A DNA stretch of 64,000 nucleotides from Methylibium sp035762065 (GTDB taxonomy: Bacteria > Pseudomonadota > Gammaproteobacteria > Burkholderiales > Burkholderiaceae_C), in the NCBI RefSeq assembly GCF_035762065.1, contig NZ_DASTPW010000053.1:1-64000 (forward strand), given 5' to 3'. The translations under genes and the position numbers were made by a program. Below, piece by piece: positions 37,777 through 46,579 of this stretch (position 1 is its first letter; every line of letters starts with the position of its first letter). A model generated the notes under the pieces. It searched no databases. It was not told where the DNA came from and saw nothing but the letters and a program-made list of their open reading frames with translations.

Positions 37777-39039
37777 TCAGCGCTTGGGCAAGATCTTGAC
37801 GGGCACGGCTTTCTCGTCAGGCATCGTGACGATCAACGCGGGCATCTTGTCGCTTCGCGCCACCGAGCTGACGTCCAGGAACACCTCGCCGCCACCGGCC
37901 TTGCGCAGGTCACCCAGCCGCATCGACACCACGACGTACTCCGGCCCTTGCGCGTAGGCGGTCGCGCCGGACTTGCCGTTCGGGCCAGCCATGACGTTGA
38001 GCGTGGGTTGCTGCAGATCGGTCGCCCTCATGTCCACGGGGTGGAACCGTGCCCCTCGGTCCGTCAAGACAGCGTGACGCGCCTGCGGTCCAAGCTGGGC
38101 AAGCGTGACGGGATCCTTGAGCACCGGGTTGTCCACGACAGCGAGGTGGTTGGCGATGCGCGCGCAGGAGTTGGGATTGCCGCGAATTCGCGAGCCCTTG
38201 ACCCACTGCTTCTCGGTGGTCCGGTAAAGCAAGGTGTCGTCGGTCAGGCCGAATTGCTGCACCGGGTCATGCACCGCCAGGAACGCAGCACGGTCCTCCG
38301 GCGACAAAGCGTTCACGGACGTGAACTTTCGGCCATCGGCGAGTACGTAGGCCGGTGCGGCAGGCGCGGAGTCCGACCGCGTTTGTTGCGCACTCGAGGA
38401 CGTCGGGCCCGTGCCGATGCGACTGGAAGGCCCAGCGTCCCGCGGGGCGGGCACGCTCTGGTGAGCGGCCGCTTCGAACGCAGGCCACAGGTCCGACGGC
38501 ATGCGCGTCGCTTGTCGCGGGGCAACCTGAGGTTTTGCCTCGACGGTATCGAACGTGGGCCACACATCCGAAGGCAGGCGCCTGGGCTGCGCCGGGAGTT
38601 CGGTCGGCGTCGGATCCCTATCGTCGGCCGCGCCTGCAGGCGAGTCGCGGCGGTCGAGGGCACGCCGCGGCGGCGCCTCCTCGCGCATGAGCACAGGACC
38701 GGCTCGCGTCTTCACTGCAGGGCGCCGGTCGTTCGACTCGGTGCCGCGCTCCTCGTCCACCTCCGGAATGCTCGCCAGCGCGCCAGGTTGGAAGACGGGC
38801 GGCCGCACGGGTACGCGTTGCGGAAGGACGGGCGCCTCTCGCGATGGGAGGGCCCGTGGGGCGTCGTCGGAGCGAGCGACGACGCCCTGGCGAGGCGTCG
38901 GCATCCCGATCAGGTCGTTCGAGCGGTCGCGCGTCCCGACCGGGAGGCCCGACGGGCGGTCGCTTCCGGTCGAGCGTTCTCCGTGGCGCAGGCGCGATCC
39001 CCGTGCCGCTGGCGAAACGAACGAACTCTTTAGCGTCAT
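37777..39039 (-). CDS. Unrecognised Pro/Arg-rich protein with conserved-looking C-terminal domain (secreted-effector candidate)
   Basis: I do not recognise this 420-residue protein. Residues 1 to about 235 are Ser, Arg and Pro rich and look disordered; no signal peptide or membrane helix is seen. Within it a short motif occurs twice (PSDVWPTFDTVEA and PSDLWPAFEAAAH, near residues 155 and 183). The last 185 residues look folded: FTSVNALSPEDRAAFLAV, then FGLTDDTLLYRTTEKQW and EYVVVSMRLGDLRKAGG, ending with a basic PVKILPKR. A Ser/Arg-rich N-terminus, a linear repeat and a compact C-terminal domain are typical of type III effectors or polymorphic toxins, but this is speculation. I chose ATG 39039 (GGCAGG about ten bases upstream); in-frame ATGs at 39081 and 39105 also exist. 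Confidence 0.6.
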   Translation of the reverse strand: MTLKSSFVSPAARGSRLRHGERSTGSDRPSGLPVGTRDRSNDLIGMPTPRQGVVARSDDAPRALPSREAPVLPQRVPVRPPVFQPGALASIPEVDEERGTESNDRRPAVKTRAGPVLMREEAPPRRALDRRDSPAGAADDRDPTPTELPAQPRRLPSDVWPTFDTVEAKPQVAPRQATRMPSDLWPAFEAAAHQSVPAPRDAGPSSRIGTGPTSSSAQQTRSDSAPAAPAYVLADGRKFTSVNALSPEDRAAFLAVHDPVQQFGLTDDTLLYRTTEKQWVKGSRIRGNPNSCARIANHLAVVDNPVLKDPVTLAQLGPQARHAVLTDRGARFHPVDMRATDLQQPTLNVMAGPNGKSGATAYAQGPEYVVVSMRLGDLRKAGGGEVFLDVSSVARSDKMPALIVTMPDEKAVPVKILPKR

Positions 39040-39258
39040 GCCGAGCCTGCCAGGAACTTCCCGAGCCGGCAGTTTCGGCATGCAAGGTCGATGGAAAAGC
39101 TGCATGGCGAAGCTGCGCGGCAGATTGCGAAGCCGAAGCCCCGTGCGTCCGCCGGGTCGCGTCGGCCCCCAGCGCAGCCGGCGTCGGCGGGTACTGTCCG
39201 ACGAAGCGGCGAAACTGCGACGGGGTCGCAAGCCGGCTTCGCACGAGGACGCTCATCC

Positions 39259-40245
39259 ATGCCCAGACTGCGCTTCACCGTCGGCATCCCGACCTTCAAC
39301 CAGGCGGCCTACATCGGCCGCACCATCGATTCGCTGCTCGCGCAGAGGCGCCCGCCCGACGAGATCGTCGTCTCCGATCACTTCAGCACCGACCACACCC
39401 GCGACGTGCTCGCCGGCTACGGCAGCCGCATCCGCGTCACGCAGCCGCCGGCCGGCTGCGACGTGACCACCCAGTACAGCCACACGCTGGCCAGCCAGAG
39501 CGGCGACTGGATCACGCTGCTGTCCAGCGACGACATCGCCCTGCCGAACTTCTGCGAGGTGCTCGAGCGCGGCGCGCTCTCGAGCGAACGCGCGGTGGTC
39601 GTGCGCGCCGGCTGGCAGGAGATCGACGCCGAGGGCCGGCTGCTGCGCAAGCAGTTCATGCTCGGCGTTCCGCGCGAGGAAGAGGCGCCTGCGACCGTGC
39701 TCGCGCAGCGCCACGGCCCGAAGGTCAGCTTCGCGGCCTTCGCGATCCGCAAGTCGGCCTACGACCGCATCGCCCCGATCCATCCGATGGAGTCCTGCGT
39801 CGAGCGCGCGCTGTGGCTGCAGCTCGCGCCGCTGGGCAGCTTCGTCTACGAGCCGGAGCTCGTCAGCGGCTACCGGGTCGATCACGAGGGCGACAAGTTC
39901 CGCACCCGGCTGGGCCCCTGGGTGCGCGACGAGATGCGCATCTTCTACGAGGTGCTGCCGGAGGCGGCGCGCAAGGTGGGACTCGCCGATCTGGCGTGGA
40001 TCGACGCGGCGAGCCGCCACAACTTCGTCGTCTACCTGGCCGCCGCCTGCGAGCGCTACGCGGCGGGCGAGCGCGAGTCGCTGCTGCCGCTGCTTGCGGA
40101 ATGGGCGAGGCGCACCGGTCAGCAGGCGCTGCTCGCGCAGTTCGCCGACGGCGCCACGATCAAGCGGCCCGTCACGCTGGCCGAGCGGACGAAGCGCCTC
40201 GTGCGCCCGCTCGCGCAGTCGGTGCACGCGCTGCTGCATCGCTGA
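39259..40245 (+). CDS. Glycosyltransferase family 2
   Basis: 328 residues. FTVGIPTFNQAAYIGRTIDS begins the GT-A domain, PDEIVVSDHFSTDHTRDVL binds the nucleotide and GDWITLLSSDDIALPNF supplies the SDD metal motif. The C-terminal 100 residues are helical and end in a basic segment. The frame remains open upstream to 39091, but the ATG at 39259 with GAGG 12 bases before fits the family. Paired with the flippase gene that follows after 19 bases, it may form a small separate glycan unit. The upstream 219 bases (39040-39258), shared with the divergent hypothetical gene, show no clear motif. Confidence 0.86.
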   Translation: MPRLRFTVGIPTFNQAAYIGRTIDSLLAQRRPPDEIVVSDHFSTDHTRDVLAGYGSRIRVTQPPAGCDVTTQYSHTLASQSGDWITLLSSDDIALPNFCEVLERGALSSERAVVVRAGWQEIDAEGRLLRKQFMLGVPREEEAPATVLAQRHGPKVSFAAFAIRKSAYDRIAPIHPMESCVERALWLQLAPLGSFVYEPELVSGYRVDHEGDKFRTRLGPWVRDEMRIFYEVLPEAARKVGLADLAWIDAASRHNFVVYLAAACERYAAGERESLLPLLAEWARRTGQQALLAQFADGATIKRPVTLAERTKRLVRPLAQSVHALLHR

Positions 40246-40264
40246 GCCGAAAGCGCGCCGCGCC

Positions 40265-41704
40265 GTGTCCGCCCTCGACCGTTCGATCCGCCGACGGCTG
40301 GTGCTGGGCTTCGCGGCCGGCTGGGTGTCGAAGCTCTCGACCGTGCTGATCCAGCTGGTGCAGGTGCCCGTGCTGCTGCACTTCTGGGGCGTGCCGCTGT
40401 ACGGCGAATGGCTGCTGCTCAACGCGATCCCGATCTACCTGAGCCTCGCGAACGTCGGCTTCGCGACCGTCGCGGTCAACGAGATGACGATGCTCGTCGC
40501 CCGCGGCGACCGTGCCGGCGCGCTGCGTTCGTTCCAGAGCTGCTGGTGGCTGATCGCGCTGCTGCTCGGCGGCGTCGGCGCGCTGGTGGCCGCGGCGCTG
40601 TGGTGGATCGACGATGCGCGCGCGCTGTTCGGCCTGAGCCTGATCGGCGAGGGCGACACCCGCTGGATCCTGCTGCTGCTCGGCGTCTCGGTGCTGGCCG
40701 GCCAGCTGGAGCAGCTCTACCACGCGGCCTACCAGAGCGTCGGGCGCTTCGCCTACGGCCAGGTGGTCAAGACCGCGGCGACGCTGCTCGTCTTCGCGAG
40801 CACGATGGCGGCCGTCGCGCTCGGCGCCACGCCGCTCGGCGCCGCGATCGCCTACACCGCGAGCAGCGTGCTCTTCACCGTCGCGCTCGGCGCCTTGCTG
40901 CGCCACGACCTGCCCTGGATCGATTTCGGCTGGCAGCACGCGCGCCGTGCCGAGATCCGGCGGCTGGTGCGGCCCGCGCTCGGCTTCGTCGGCTTTCCGA
41001 TCGGCGTGGCGCTGAACATCCAAGGCACGCTGCTCGTGATCGGCTGGACGCTCGGGCCGACGGCGGTGGCCGTGTTCGGCACCGCGCGCACGCTGTCGCG
41101 CGTGGCCTTGCAGCTGGTGCAGATCGTCAACAACGCGGTGGCCGGCGAGCTGTCGATGGCCTTCGGCGCCGACGACTTCGCCCGCATGCGCACGCTGCAC
41201 CGGCTCAACTGCCAGCTGGCGCTGGTGCTGGCCACGGTGATCGTGGCGGCGGTGCTGCTGCTGAGCCCGTGGTTCCTGCGCCTGTGGACCGGTGGGCGCA
41301 TCCCGCCGGACCTCGGGCTGCTGGCGCTGCTGATGGTCGGCGGCTTGCTGGGCTCGCTGTGGTCGACCAGCTCGACCACGCTGTACGCGACCAACAACCA
41401 CCTGCGCCTGTCGGCCTGCTTCCTGTTCGCGACCGTCACCACCGTCGTGCTGTGCGTGCCGGCGGCGCAGCACGGCGGCTTGTGGGGGGTGGCGGCGGCG
41501 CTGCTGTTCAGCGACCTGCTGATGACGGCCTACGTGCTGCCGCGCTCGATCGCGCTGTCGCGCGACAGCGGGCGCGATTTCGTGCGCAGCCAGCTCGACT
41601 TCGCGCCGCTGCTGGGCGCGCTGCGCACGCTGTTCGAGCGGCTCGGCCGGCGGCGTGCCGCGGCGGCGGTGGCCGACGCGCCCGGCCCGGCCGATCCGCG
41701 CTGA
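40265..41704 (+). CDS. Wzx-type flippase / polysaccharide transporter (MOP superfamily)
   Basis: 479 residues with 12 or more transmembrane helices. It opens with basic residues then GFAAGWVSKLSTVLIQLVQV and VPLLLHFWG-like residues, followed by LYGEWLLLNAIPIYLSLANVG, a pattern found in Wzx transporters (a YGEW motif after the first helix). GVALNIQGTLLVIGWTLGPT in the middle and LYATNNHLRLSACFLF near the end are also typical. A GTG at 40265 is the most sensible start, 19 bases after the GT2 stop. The C-terminal 25 residues are Arg/Ala rich. Third flippase-type gene in the window. Confidence 0.83.
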   Translation: MSALDRSIRRRLVLGFAAGWVSKLSTVLIQLVQVPVLLHFWGVPLYGEWLLLNAIPIYLSLANVGFATVAVNEMTMLVARGDRAGALRSFQSCWWLIALLLGGVGALVAAALWWIDDARALFGLSLIGEGDTRWILLLLGVSVLAGQLEQLYHAAYQSVGRFAYGQVVKTAATLLVFASTMAAVALGATPLGAAIAYTASSVLFTVALGALLRHDLPWIDFGWQHARRAEIRRLVRPALGFVGFPIGVALNIQGTLLVIGWTLGPTAVAVFGTARTLSRVALQLVQIVNNAVAGELSMAFGADDFARMRTLHRLNCQLALVLATVIVAAVLLLSPWFLRLWTGGRIPPDLGLLALLMVGGLLGSLWSTSSTTLYATNNHLRLSACFLFATVTTVVLCVPAAQHGGLWGVAAALLFSDLLMTAYVLPRSIALSRDSGRDFVRSQLDFAPLLGALRTLFERLGRRRAAAAVADAPGPADPR

Positions 41705-41711
41705 GGCGGGC

Positions 41712-42194
41712 TCAGCCCGGCCGCATGGGCTCCCAGTTCGGCCGCTCGCCGCGCTGCAGCCGGTCTTCGAGCTCGCCGATCGAGGCGGCCAGGCCGTTGG
41801 CGCTGTGCTGCACCTCGATGCGCAGCTCGCTCGTGCTCGCGTCGATGCGTTCGTTCAGGCGCGCGCCGAGTTCGGCGATGCGCGCATCGATCTGCCCGCG
41901 CAGCTCGGTGAAGCGCGAGGCCTCGGCCTTGTCGGCCAGCTCGCGCTGGCTCTGCAGCTCCTTCGTGTGGCGGCGCGTCTCGAGCAGCACGCGGCCCTGC
42001 CACCAGCCGAGGTAGAGCGCGAAGCCGAGCACGACGACGCCGAGCACCACCAGCATCACCAAGCCCAGCGGCGCCTGCACCTGCGCGACCAGCAGCGACA
42101 GCGTCGTCGGCGCGGCGAACGCGGCCCAGTTGACCGCGACGAACACCGTGAACAGCAAGGCGGCGAGCAAGGCGATCGCGAGACGGAGGTTCAT
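41712..42194 (-). CDS. LapA/DUF1049-like membrane protein with coiled coil
   Basis: 160 residues. Two N-terminal transmembrane helices (LAIALLAALLFTVFVAVNWA and LGLVMLVVLGVVVLGFALYL) are separated by a short loop, the arrangement of LapA-domain (DUF1049, YciS) proteins. A long amphipathic helix follows (residues about 75-145) with heptad-like Leu/Ile spacing, probably a cytoplasmic coiled coil. LapA/YciS proteins support envelope or lipopolysaccharide assembly; the function here is inferred only from that. It lies eight bases after the enoyl-CoA hydratase gene, probably in the same transcript. Confidence 0.75.
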   Translation of the reverse strand: MNLRLAIALLAALLFTVFVAVNWAAFAAPTTLSLLVAQVQAPLGLVMLVVLGVVVLGFALYLGWWQGRVLLETRRHTKELQSQRELADKAEASRFTELRGQIDARIAELGARLNERIDASTSELRIEVQHSANGLAASIGELEDRLQRGERPNWEPMRPG

Positions 42195-42202
42195 GGCGTC
42201 GT

Positions 42203-42991
42203 TCAGCGGTGGGTGAAGACGGCCGGCCGCTTCGACAGGAAGGCGTCCATGCCCTCCTTCTGGTCGGCGGTCGCGAACATCGCATGGAACAGGCGCCGCT
42301 CGTAGGCGACGCCGTCGGCCAGCGGCCCTTCGAAGGCGCGGTTGACGCACTCCTTCGCTGCGAGGATCGCCGACAGGCCCATCGCGCCGATCGCATCGGC
42401 GGCGCCCTGGGCTTCGGCCTGCAGCCGGTCGAGGGCGACGACGCGCGAGACCAGCCCGGCACGCTCGGCCTCGGCGGCGTCCATGAAGCGCGAGGTCAGC
42501 ACCATGTCCATCGCCTTGGCCTTGCCGACCGCACGCGGCAGCCGCTGCGTGCCGCCGGCGCCGGGGATGATCCCGAGCTTGATTTCGGGCTGGCCGAACT
42601 TCGCGTTGTCGGCGGCGATGATGAAGTCGCACATCATCGCGAGCTCGCAGCCGCCGCCGAGCGCGAAGCCCGCGACCGCGGCGATCACCGGCTTGCGCAC
42701 GCGGCGGATGGTTTCCCAGTTGCGGGTGATGAAGTCGCCCTGGTAGACGTCGACGAAGCCCAGCGGCGCCATCGCCGAGATGTCGGCCCCGGCCGCGAAG
42801 GCCTTGTCGCTGCCGGTGACGACGATGCAGCCGATCGAAGGGTCGGCGTCGAAGGCGGTGAGCGCGGCGCCGAGCTGGTCCATCAGCGCGTCGTTCAGCG
42901 CGTTCAGCGCCTTGGGCCGGTTCAGCGTGATCCAGCCGGTCTTGAGCGCCGCCTCGCCGCGGGTCGTGCACAGCACGCAGGCTTCGTCCAT
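42203..42991 (-). CDS. Enoyl-CoA hydratase
   Basis: 262 residues, a normal crotonase-fold length. Hydrates trans-2-enoyl-CoA in fatty acid beta-oxidation. The signature is complete: GWITLNRPKALNALNDALMD, IVVTGSDKAFAAGADISAM for CoA/oxyanion binding, KPVIAAVAGFALGGGCELAM with the first catalytic Glu region, and PEIKLGIIPGAGGTQRLPR with the second. The ATG at 42991 has a strong AAGGAG nine bases upstream. It is followed by the LapA-like gene with an eight-base gap. Confidence 0.95.
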   Translation of the reverse strand: MDEACVLCTTRGEAALKTGWITLNRPKALNALNDALMDQLGAALTAFDADPSIGCIVVTGSDKAFAAGADISAMAPLGFVDVYQGDFITRNWETIRRVRKPVIAAVAGFALGGGCELAMMCDFIIAADNAKFGQPEIKLGIIPGAGGTQRLPRAVGKAKAMDMVLTSRFMDAAEAERAGLVSRVVALDRLQAEAQGAADAIGAMGLSAILAAKECVNRAFEGPLADGVAYERRLFHAMFATADQKEGMDAFLSKRPAVFTHR

Positions 42992-43046
42992 CCACTGCTC
43001 CTTCTCAGCCGAGGCCTTCGGCGCGGTCGACTCTAACGCCCGGTCC

Positions 43047-44147
43047 TCAACGCCCGGACCCGCCGCCCTGGGCCCGTTCCTCGATCGCTTCCTGGGGCAG
43101 CCGGTCCACGAGGAGGTCGATGTGGTCGTCCTTGCCCTGCCGGATCACGATGCGCACCGGCAGCCAGCGCAGGCTGGGCGCGAACCACGCCTCCGCCGCG
43201 AGCGCGGCCGCATCGCCTTCGCGCTGCGGCTTCAGGTGCCAGGTGCGGACCGTGCCGAACGGCGTCGCGAGCGGCTCCTCGCCGATCACCTCGTAGACCC
43301 AGGGATCGAAGCGCCTGGGCAGCGCGAGCGGCACGACGAAGCGCCGGCCCGCACGCAGGGGCTCGGTCTCGATCGAGAACAGGTAGGTCAGCTGCACGAA
43401 CTGGCTCGCGGCATCCTGCGCGCCCGCGAGGCTGGGCACGCGCTTGCCGTTCGCGAGCGTGATGGCGTCCGGCTCGAAGCGGATCGTCGCCTCGCGGGCG
43501 CTGCCGAAGGCGATCTGCGTGCGCTCGTCGTAGCGCTCGGGTGCGAGGCCGGCGGGGCCGATCGTGCCGTCGCTGGTCATGCGCCTTTGCATCAGCGGCG
43601 CGAAGCCCGGGCCGACCGTCACGTCCAGGTGGACCTGGTAGCGCGCGCCCTCGCGCAGCCATTCGACCTGCGCGGTGCCGTGCACCTCGCCGCGGATCGA
43701 GCCGGTGAGGACGTAGCTCAGGCGGGTGCCGAGCGGCCAGTCGAAGGCCGGCGCGGCGGGCGGCGAGGCGGCCGCCGCAGCGGTGGAGGCGGCCTCCGAC
43801 GCGGCGGCCGGCCCCGGAGCGGAGGCCGGCTCGGCCGGCGCCTGCGCGAGCGTCTCGGGCGGTGCCGGCGGCGGCGGTTCGGGTGCCGAGGCCGGTGGTG
43901 GCGGCGCCTCGGCCGGCTTCGCGGCCCGCGGCGGCGGCTTCTTTGGCGCCGGTGTCACCGCCGGCGACGCGGGCGCGGGCGGGGCGGCCGGCTGGATCTC
44001 GCGCACGAAGGCCGCCTGCATGCGCTGCGGCGCGCGGCTCGCCTGCAAGCCGGCGTCGAGCCAGTCGCGCATGCGCCACAGCGCCGCGAGATGCGCGAGC
44101 AGCGTCGCAGCGATCAGCAACCCGAACAGCAGGCCGCCGCGCCGCAT
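43047..44147 (-). CDS. DUF3108 domain-containing envelope protein
   Basis: 366 residues. An N-terminal membrane anchor (LLFGLLIAATLLAHLAALW) is followed by a Pro/Ala-rich linker (residues about 52-130), then a beta-rich DUF3108 domain: WPLGTRLSYVLTGSIRGEVH, SDGTIGPAGLAPERYDER, FDPWVYEVIGEEPLATPFG and WFAPSLRWLPVRIVIRQGK. Such proteins are found in the proteobacterial periplasm; the molecular role is not known. It begins ten bases after the M61 peptidase gene, suggesting one transcript. Confidence 0.85.
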   Translation of the reverse strand: MRRGGLLFGLLIAATLLAHLAALWRMRDWLDAGLQASRAPQRMQAAFVREIQPAAPPAPASPAVTPAPKKPPPRAAKPAEAPPPPASAPEPPPPAPPETLAQAPAEPASAPGPAAASEAASTAAAAASPPAAPAFDWPLGTRLSYVLTGSIRGEVHGTAQVEWLREGARYQVHLDVTVGPGFAPLMQRRMTSDGTIGPAGLAPERYDERTQIAFGSAREATIRFEPDAITLANGKRVPSLAGAQDAASQFVQLTYLFSIETEPLRAGRRFVVPLALPRRFDPWVYEVIGEEPLATPFGTVRTWHLKPQREGDAAALAAEAWFAPSLRWLPVRIVIRQGKDDHIDLLVDRLPQEAIEERAQGGGSGR

Positions 44148-44157
44148 CGCGAACCGC

Positions 44158-45996
44158 TCAGGCGGCGCCGCCGAGCCAGCGGGCGCGCCGCTCCTGCGTC
44201 GGCGCGTCGGCCTGCGGCTCGAGCGCGAGCGCGACGCCGCCCGCGGCCTGCGCGGCCGGCAGCGTCAGCTGCAGCACGCGGCCGTCGCGCGCGGCGATCA
44301 GCGGCAGCGGGCGCTCGAAGGCGCGCAGCGCCGGCAGGTCGTCGACCCGCTTCAAGCGCCAGCCGTCGAGCGCGAGCAGCTCGTCGCCGGCCGCGAGCCC
44401 GGCCGACTCGGCCGCGCCGCCGCGCAGCACCGATTGCAGCTTCAGCACGCCGCCGGCTTCGGCGACCCGCGCGCCGAGCCGCTGGGCGATGGTCGCCGGC
44501 TCCTCGGCCCAGCCGATGCCGAAGCGCGCGAACAGCGTCTTCAGCGGCAGCTCGCTGGTGCCGTGCACCCAGGCCGCCAGCTCGCGCGCGAACGAGCGGC
44601 CGCCGACCTCGGCCAGCGCCGCGGCGATGCTGGCCTCGCCGATCGGCCCGCCGCCGCCGGCCTCCTCGCCCGAAGCGGCGCCACGGCTCCAGAGCCGGCG
44701 CATCACTTCGTCGAGCGAGGCGCCGTGGGCATCGTCGGCACCGGCGCCGGGCGGCTCGCCGCCGGATCGTTCGCTGCGCAGGGCCAGATCGAGCGCCAGC
44801 GCCACCAGTGCGCCCTTGCTGTAGTAGCTGACGGTCGCGTTGAGCGTGTTCTCGTCGGGCCGGTAGTACTTGACCCAGGCGTCGAAGCTGGCGGCGGCGA
44901 CGCTTTGCAGCTTGCGCCCCGGCGTGCCGAGCACCTGGTTGACCGTCTTGGCCAGCAGCTTCAGGTAGCGCGCGTCGTCGATCAGCCCACAGCGCCTGAG
45001 CATCAGGTCGTCGTAGTACGAGGTGAAGCCCTCGAAGAACCACAGCAGCTCGGTGTAGTTCTCGCGCGTGTAGTCGAAGCTCGTGAACTCGCGCGGCTTC
45101 AGCCGCTTGACGTTCCAGGTGTGGAAGTACTCGTGGCTGATCAGCCCGAGCAGGCCCACGTAGCCCTCCGCGCCGAGCTTGCTGCCCAGCCGCGGCAGGT
45201 CGCGCCGGCTCGCGAGCAGCGCGGTGCTCGCCCGATGCTCGAGGCCGCCGTGGCCGTCGTCGCTGCAGTTCAGCAGGAAGAGGTAGCGGCCGAACGGCGG
45301 CGTGCCCTTGCCCGCGCGCGCGCCGCCGCGGCCGCGTTCGACGTTGACCAGCGGCTTGCGCCTGCCGTGCCAGAAGGCGATCTGCTGCTCGCAGATCTTC
45401 TGGGTGTCGGCGAGCAGGCGTTCGCTGTCGAAGCCGGGCAAGGCACCGGCGACGACGAACTCGTGCGGCACGCCGGCGGCGACGAAGCGGCCGCGCCAGA
45501 ACGCGCCCAGCTCCACGGGGTGGTCGATCAGCTCGTGGTAGTCGGCGCAGAGCCAGCCGTCCTCGTCCGCAGGTGCGGCGGTCGCCACCTGCCAGCCGCG
45601 CGGCAGGCCGCCGATCGAGAAGCGGTGCGGATCGTCCTCGCGCCCGTGCACCCGCAGGAAGACGCTGGTGCCGTTGAAGAAGCCGCGCTGCGCGTCGAGG
45701 TAGGCGGCGCGCACGGAGGTGTCGAAGGCGTAAACCTCGTAGCTGACCCGCAAGGCGCCGCGGCCGGTGCACTGGAACTGCCAGCTGGCCTTGTCGAGCT
45801 GGCGCCATTCGACCGCCCGCTCGCCCTGGCGGGCCTCGAAGCGCGAGAGGTGCCGGGCGAATTCGCGCACCAGGTAGCTGCCGGGGATCCACACCGGCAG
45901 GCTCAGCACCTGTTCGGCGGCCGGCTGCGCAACGGTGATCGTCACGCGGAACAGGTGGGCATGGACGTCGGCGACGTCGAGTCGGTAGCGAATCAT
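44158..45996 (-). CDS. M61-family metallopeptidase with PDZ domain
   Basis: 612 residues. The N-terminal beta domain (VWIPGSYLVREFARHLS is the M61 hallmark) precedes the gluzincin catalytic domain with HEYFHTWNVKRLKPREF, where HExxH is His-Glu-Tyr-Phe-His. The downstream glutamate ligand lies in LLWFFEGFTSYYDDLML. A PDZ domain follows near the C-terminus (LQSVLRGGAAESAGLAAGDE). Related to glycyl aminopeptidases. No signal peptide is visible from the chosen ATG at 45996; the frame is open to 46119, but the extension shows no signal peptide or family similarity. Substrate unknown. Confidence 0.92.
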   Translation of the reverse strand: MIRYRLDVADVHAHLFRVTITVAQPAAEQVLSLPVWIPGSYLVREFARHLSRFEARQGERAVEWRQLDKASWQFQCTGRGALRVSYEVYAFDTSVRAAYLDAQRGFFNGTSVFLRVHGREDDPHRFSIGGLPRGWQVATAAPADEDGWLCADYHELIDHPVELGAFWRGRFVAAGVPHEFVVAGALPGFDSERLLADTQKICEQQIAFWHGRRKPLVNVERGRGGARAGKGTPPFGRYLFLLNCSDDGHGGLEHRASTALLASRRDLPRLGSKLGAEGYVGLLGLISHEYFHTWNVKRLKPREFTSFDYTRENYTELLWFFEGFTSYYDDLMLRRCGLIDDARYLKLLAKTVNQVLGTPGRKLQSVAAASFDAWVKYYRPDENTLNATVSYYSKGALVALALDLALRSERSGGEPPGAGADDAHGASLDEVMRRLWSRGAASGEEAGGGGPIGEASIAAALAEVGGRSFARELAAWVHGTSELPLKTLFARFGIGWAEEPATIAQRLGARVAEAGGVLKLQSVLRGGAAESAGLAAGDELLALDGWRLKRVDDLPALRAFERPLPLIAARDGRVLQLTLPAAQAAGGVALALEPQADAPTQERRARWLGGAA

Positions 45997-46118
45997 CGAA
46001 GGCGCACGCTGCTTCTGTAGGCCCGGCCGATTCTCGCCGTCGGTGTCGAAGCGGGCCGGGCCCCGGGAGAACCCGGCTTCGTTGCGGCCAAAGCAATGAG
46101 TCTTTGCCGCGAATCGCA

Positions 46119-46147
46119 TTGATGCACTGCGATCCGGCGTCTAGATT
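46119..46147 (+). promoter_or_regulatory. Sigma-70-like promoter of the DUF4148 gene
   Basis: TTGATG (-35, 46119-46124) and TAGATT (-10, 46142-46147) with an ideal 17-base spacer; the start codon is 36 bases downstream of the -10. Best promoter candidate in the window. Confidence 0.6.
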
Positions 46148-46183
46148 CCTTCCATCGCAACAACTACTTCCGAAAGGACTGCC

Positions 46184-46492
46184 ATGAACGCTTTCCTCAA
46201 GATCGCCACGCTCTCGGTCGCCGCCTTCGCCTTCGGCGTCTCGGCCCAGGCTGCCGAGCTCGACAACGCCTCGCGGGAAGTCTGGGGCCCGGCGGCGCCG
46301 GCGCAGCTCGCGACGCCGACCCGCGCGCAGACCCTGGTCGATACCGGCCGGGCCGCGGTCAAGGCCGAGCAGGCCCGCGCCTGGGCCGCCGGCGAGCTGA
46401 ACTTCGCCTACCAGGAGGTCTATGCGGTGCCGCTGCAGCGCGGCAGCGCGACGACCGGCGAGCTGCGCATGGCGAACCGCTCGCGCAAGTAA
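46184..46492 (+). CDS. Small secreted DUF4148-type protein
   Basis: 102 residues. An N-terminal signal peptide (FLKIATLSVAAFAFGVSAQA) is followed by a short mature region with repeated Ala and the LTRAQV-like TPTRAQTLVDTG segment of DUF4148 proteins, common as multi-copy small periplasmic proteins in Burkholderiales. Function unknown. The ATG has GAAAGGA nine to fifteen bases upstream and a good promoter, and the gene is followed by a strong hairpin, so it forms a monocistronic unit. Confidence 0.8.
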   Translation: MNAFLKIATLSVAAFAFGVSAQAAELDNASREVWGPAAPAQLATPTRAQTLVDTGRAAVKAEQARAWAAGELNFAYQEVYAVPLQRGSATTGELRMANRSRK

Positions 46493-46530
46493 GCCGGCGA
46501 GCCGCCCGGCCCGTTCCCGGGCGGGCGAAC

Positions 46531-46552
46531 AAGGGCCCCGCGAGGGGCCCTT
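46531..46552. terminator. Strong hairpin between the DUF4148 and dsbC genes
   Basis: Perfect 9-bp stem AAGGGCCCC / GGGGCCCTT with a four-base loop, then CGTCTT. It lies 38 bases after the DUF4148 stop and 28 bases before the end of the convergent dsbC gene, and probably works in both directions. Confidence 0.75.
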
Positions 46553-46579
46553 CGTCTTGGCTCGACGCGCGGCGCGCGC

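Noticed and set aside
37777..39039. ADP-ribosyltransferase assignment for the hypothetical protein, based on an LLYRTTEK segment
   Set aside because: The STS and ExE-type motifs needed for that fold are not seen, so no function is claimed.
39091..39258. An N-terminal extension of the GT2 gene starting near 39091
   Set aside because: The added residues are Arg/Pro/Ala-rich and unlike any GT2 N-terminus; the ATG at 39259 has a suitable ribosome site and family start.
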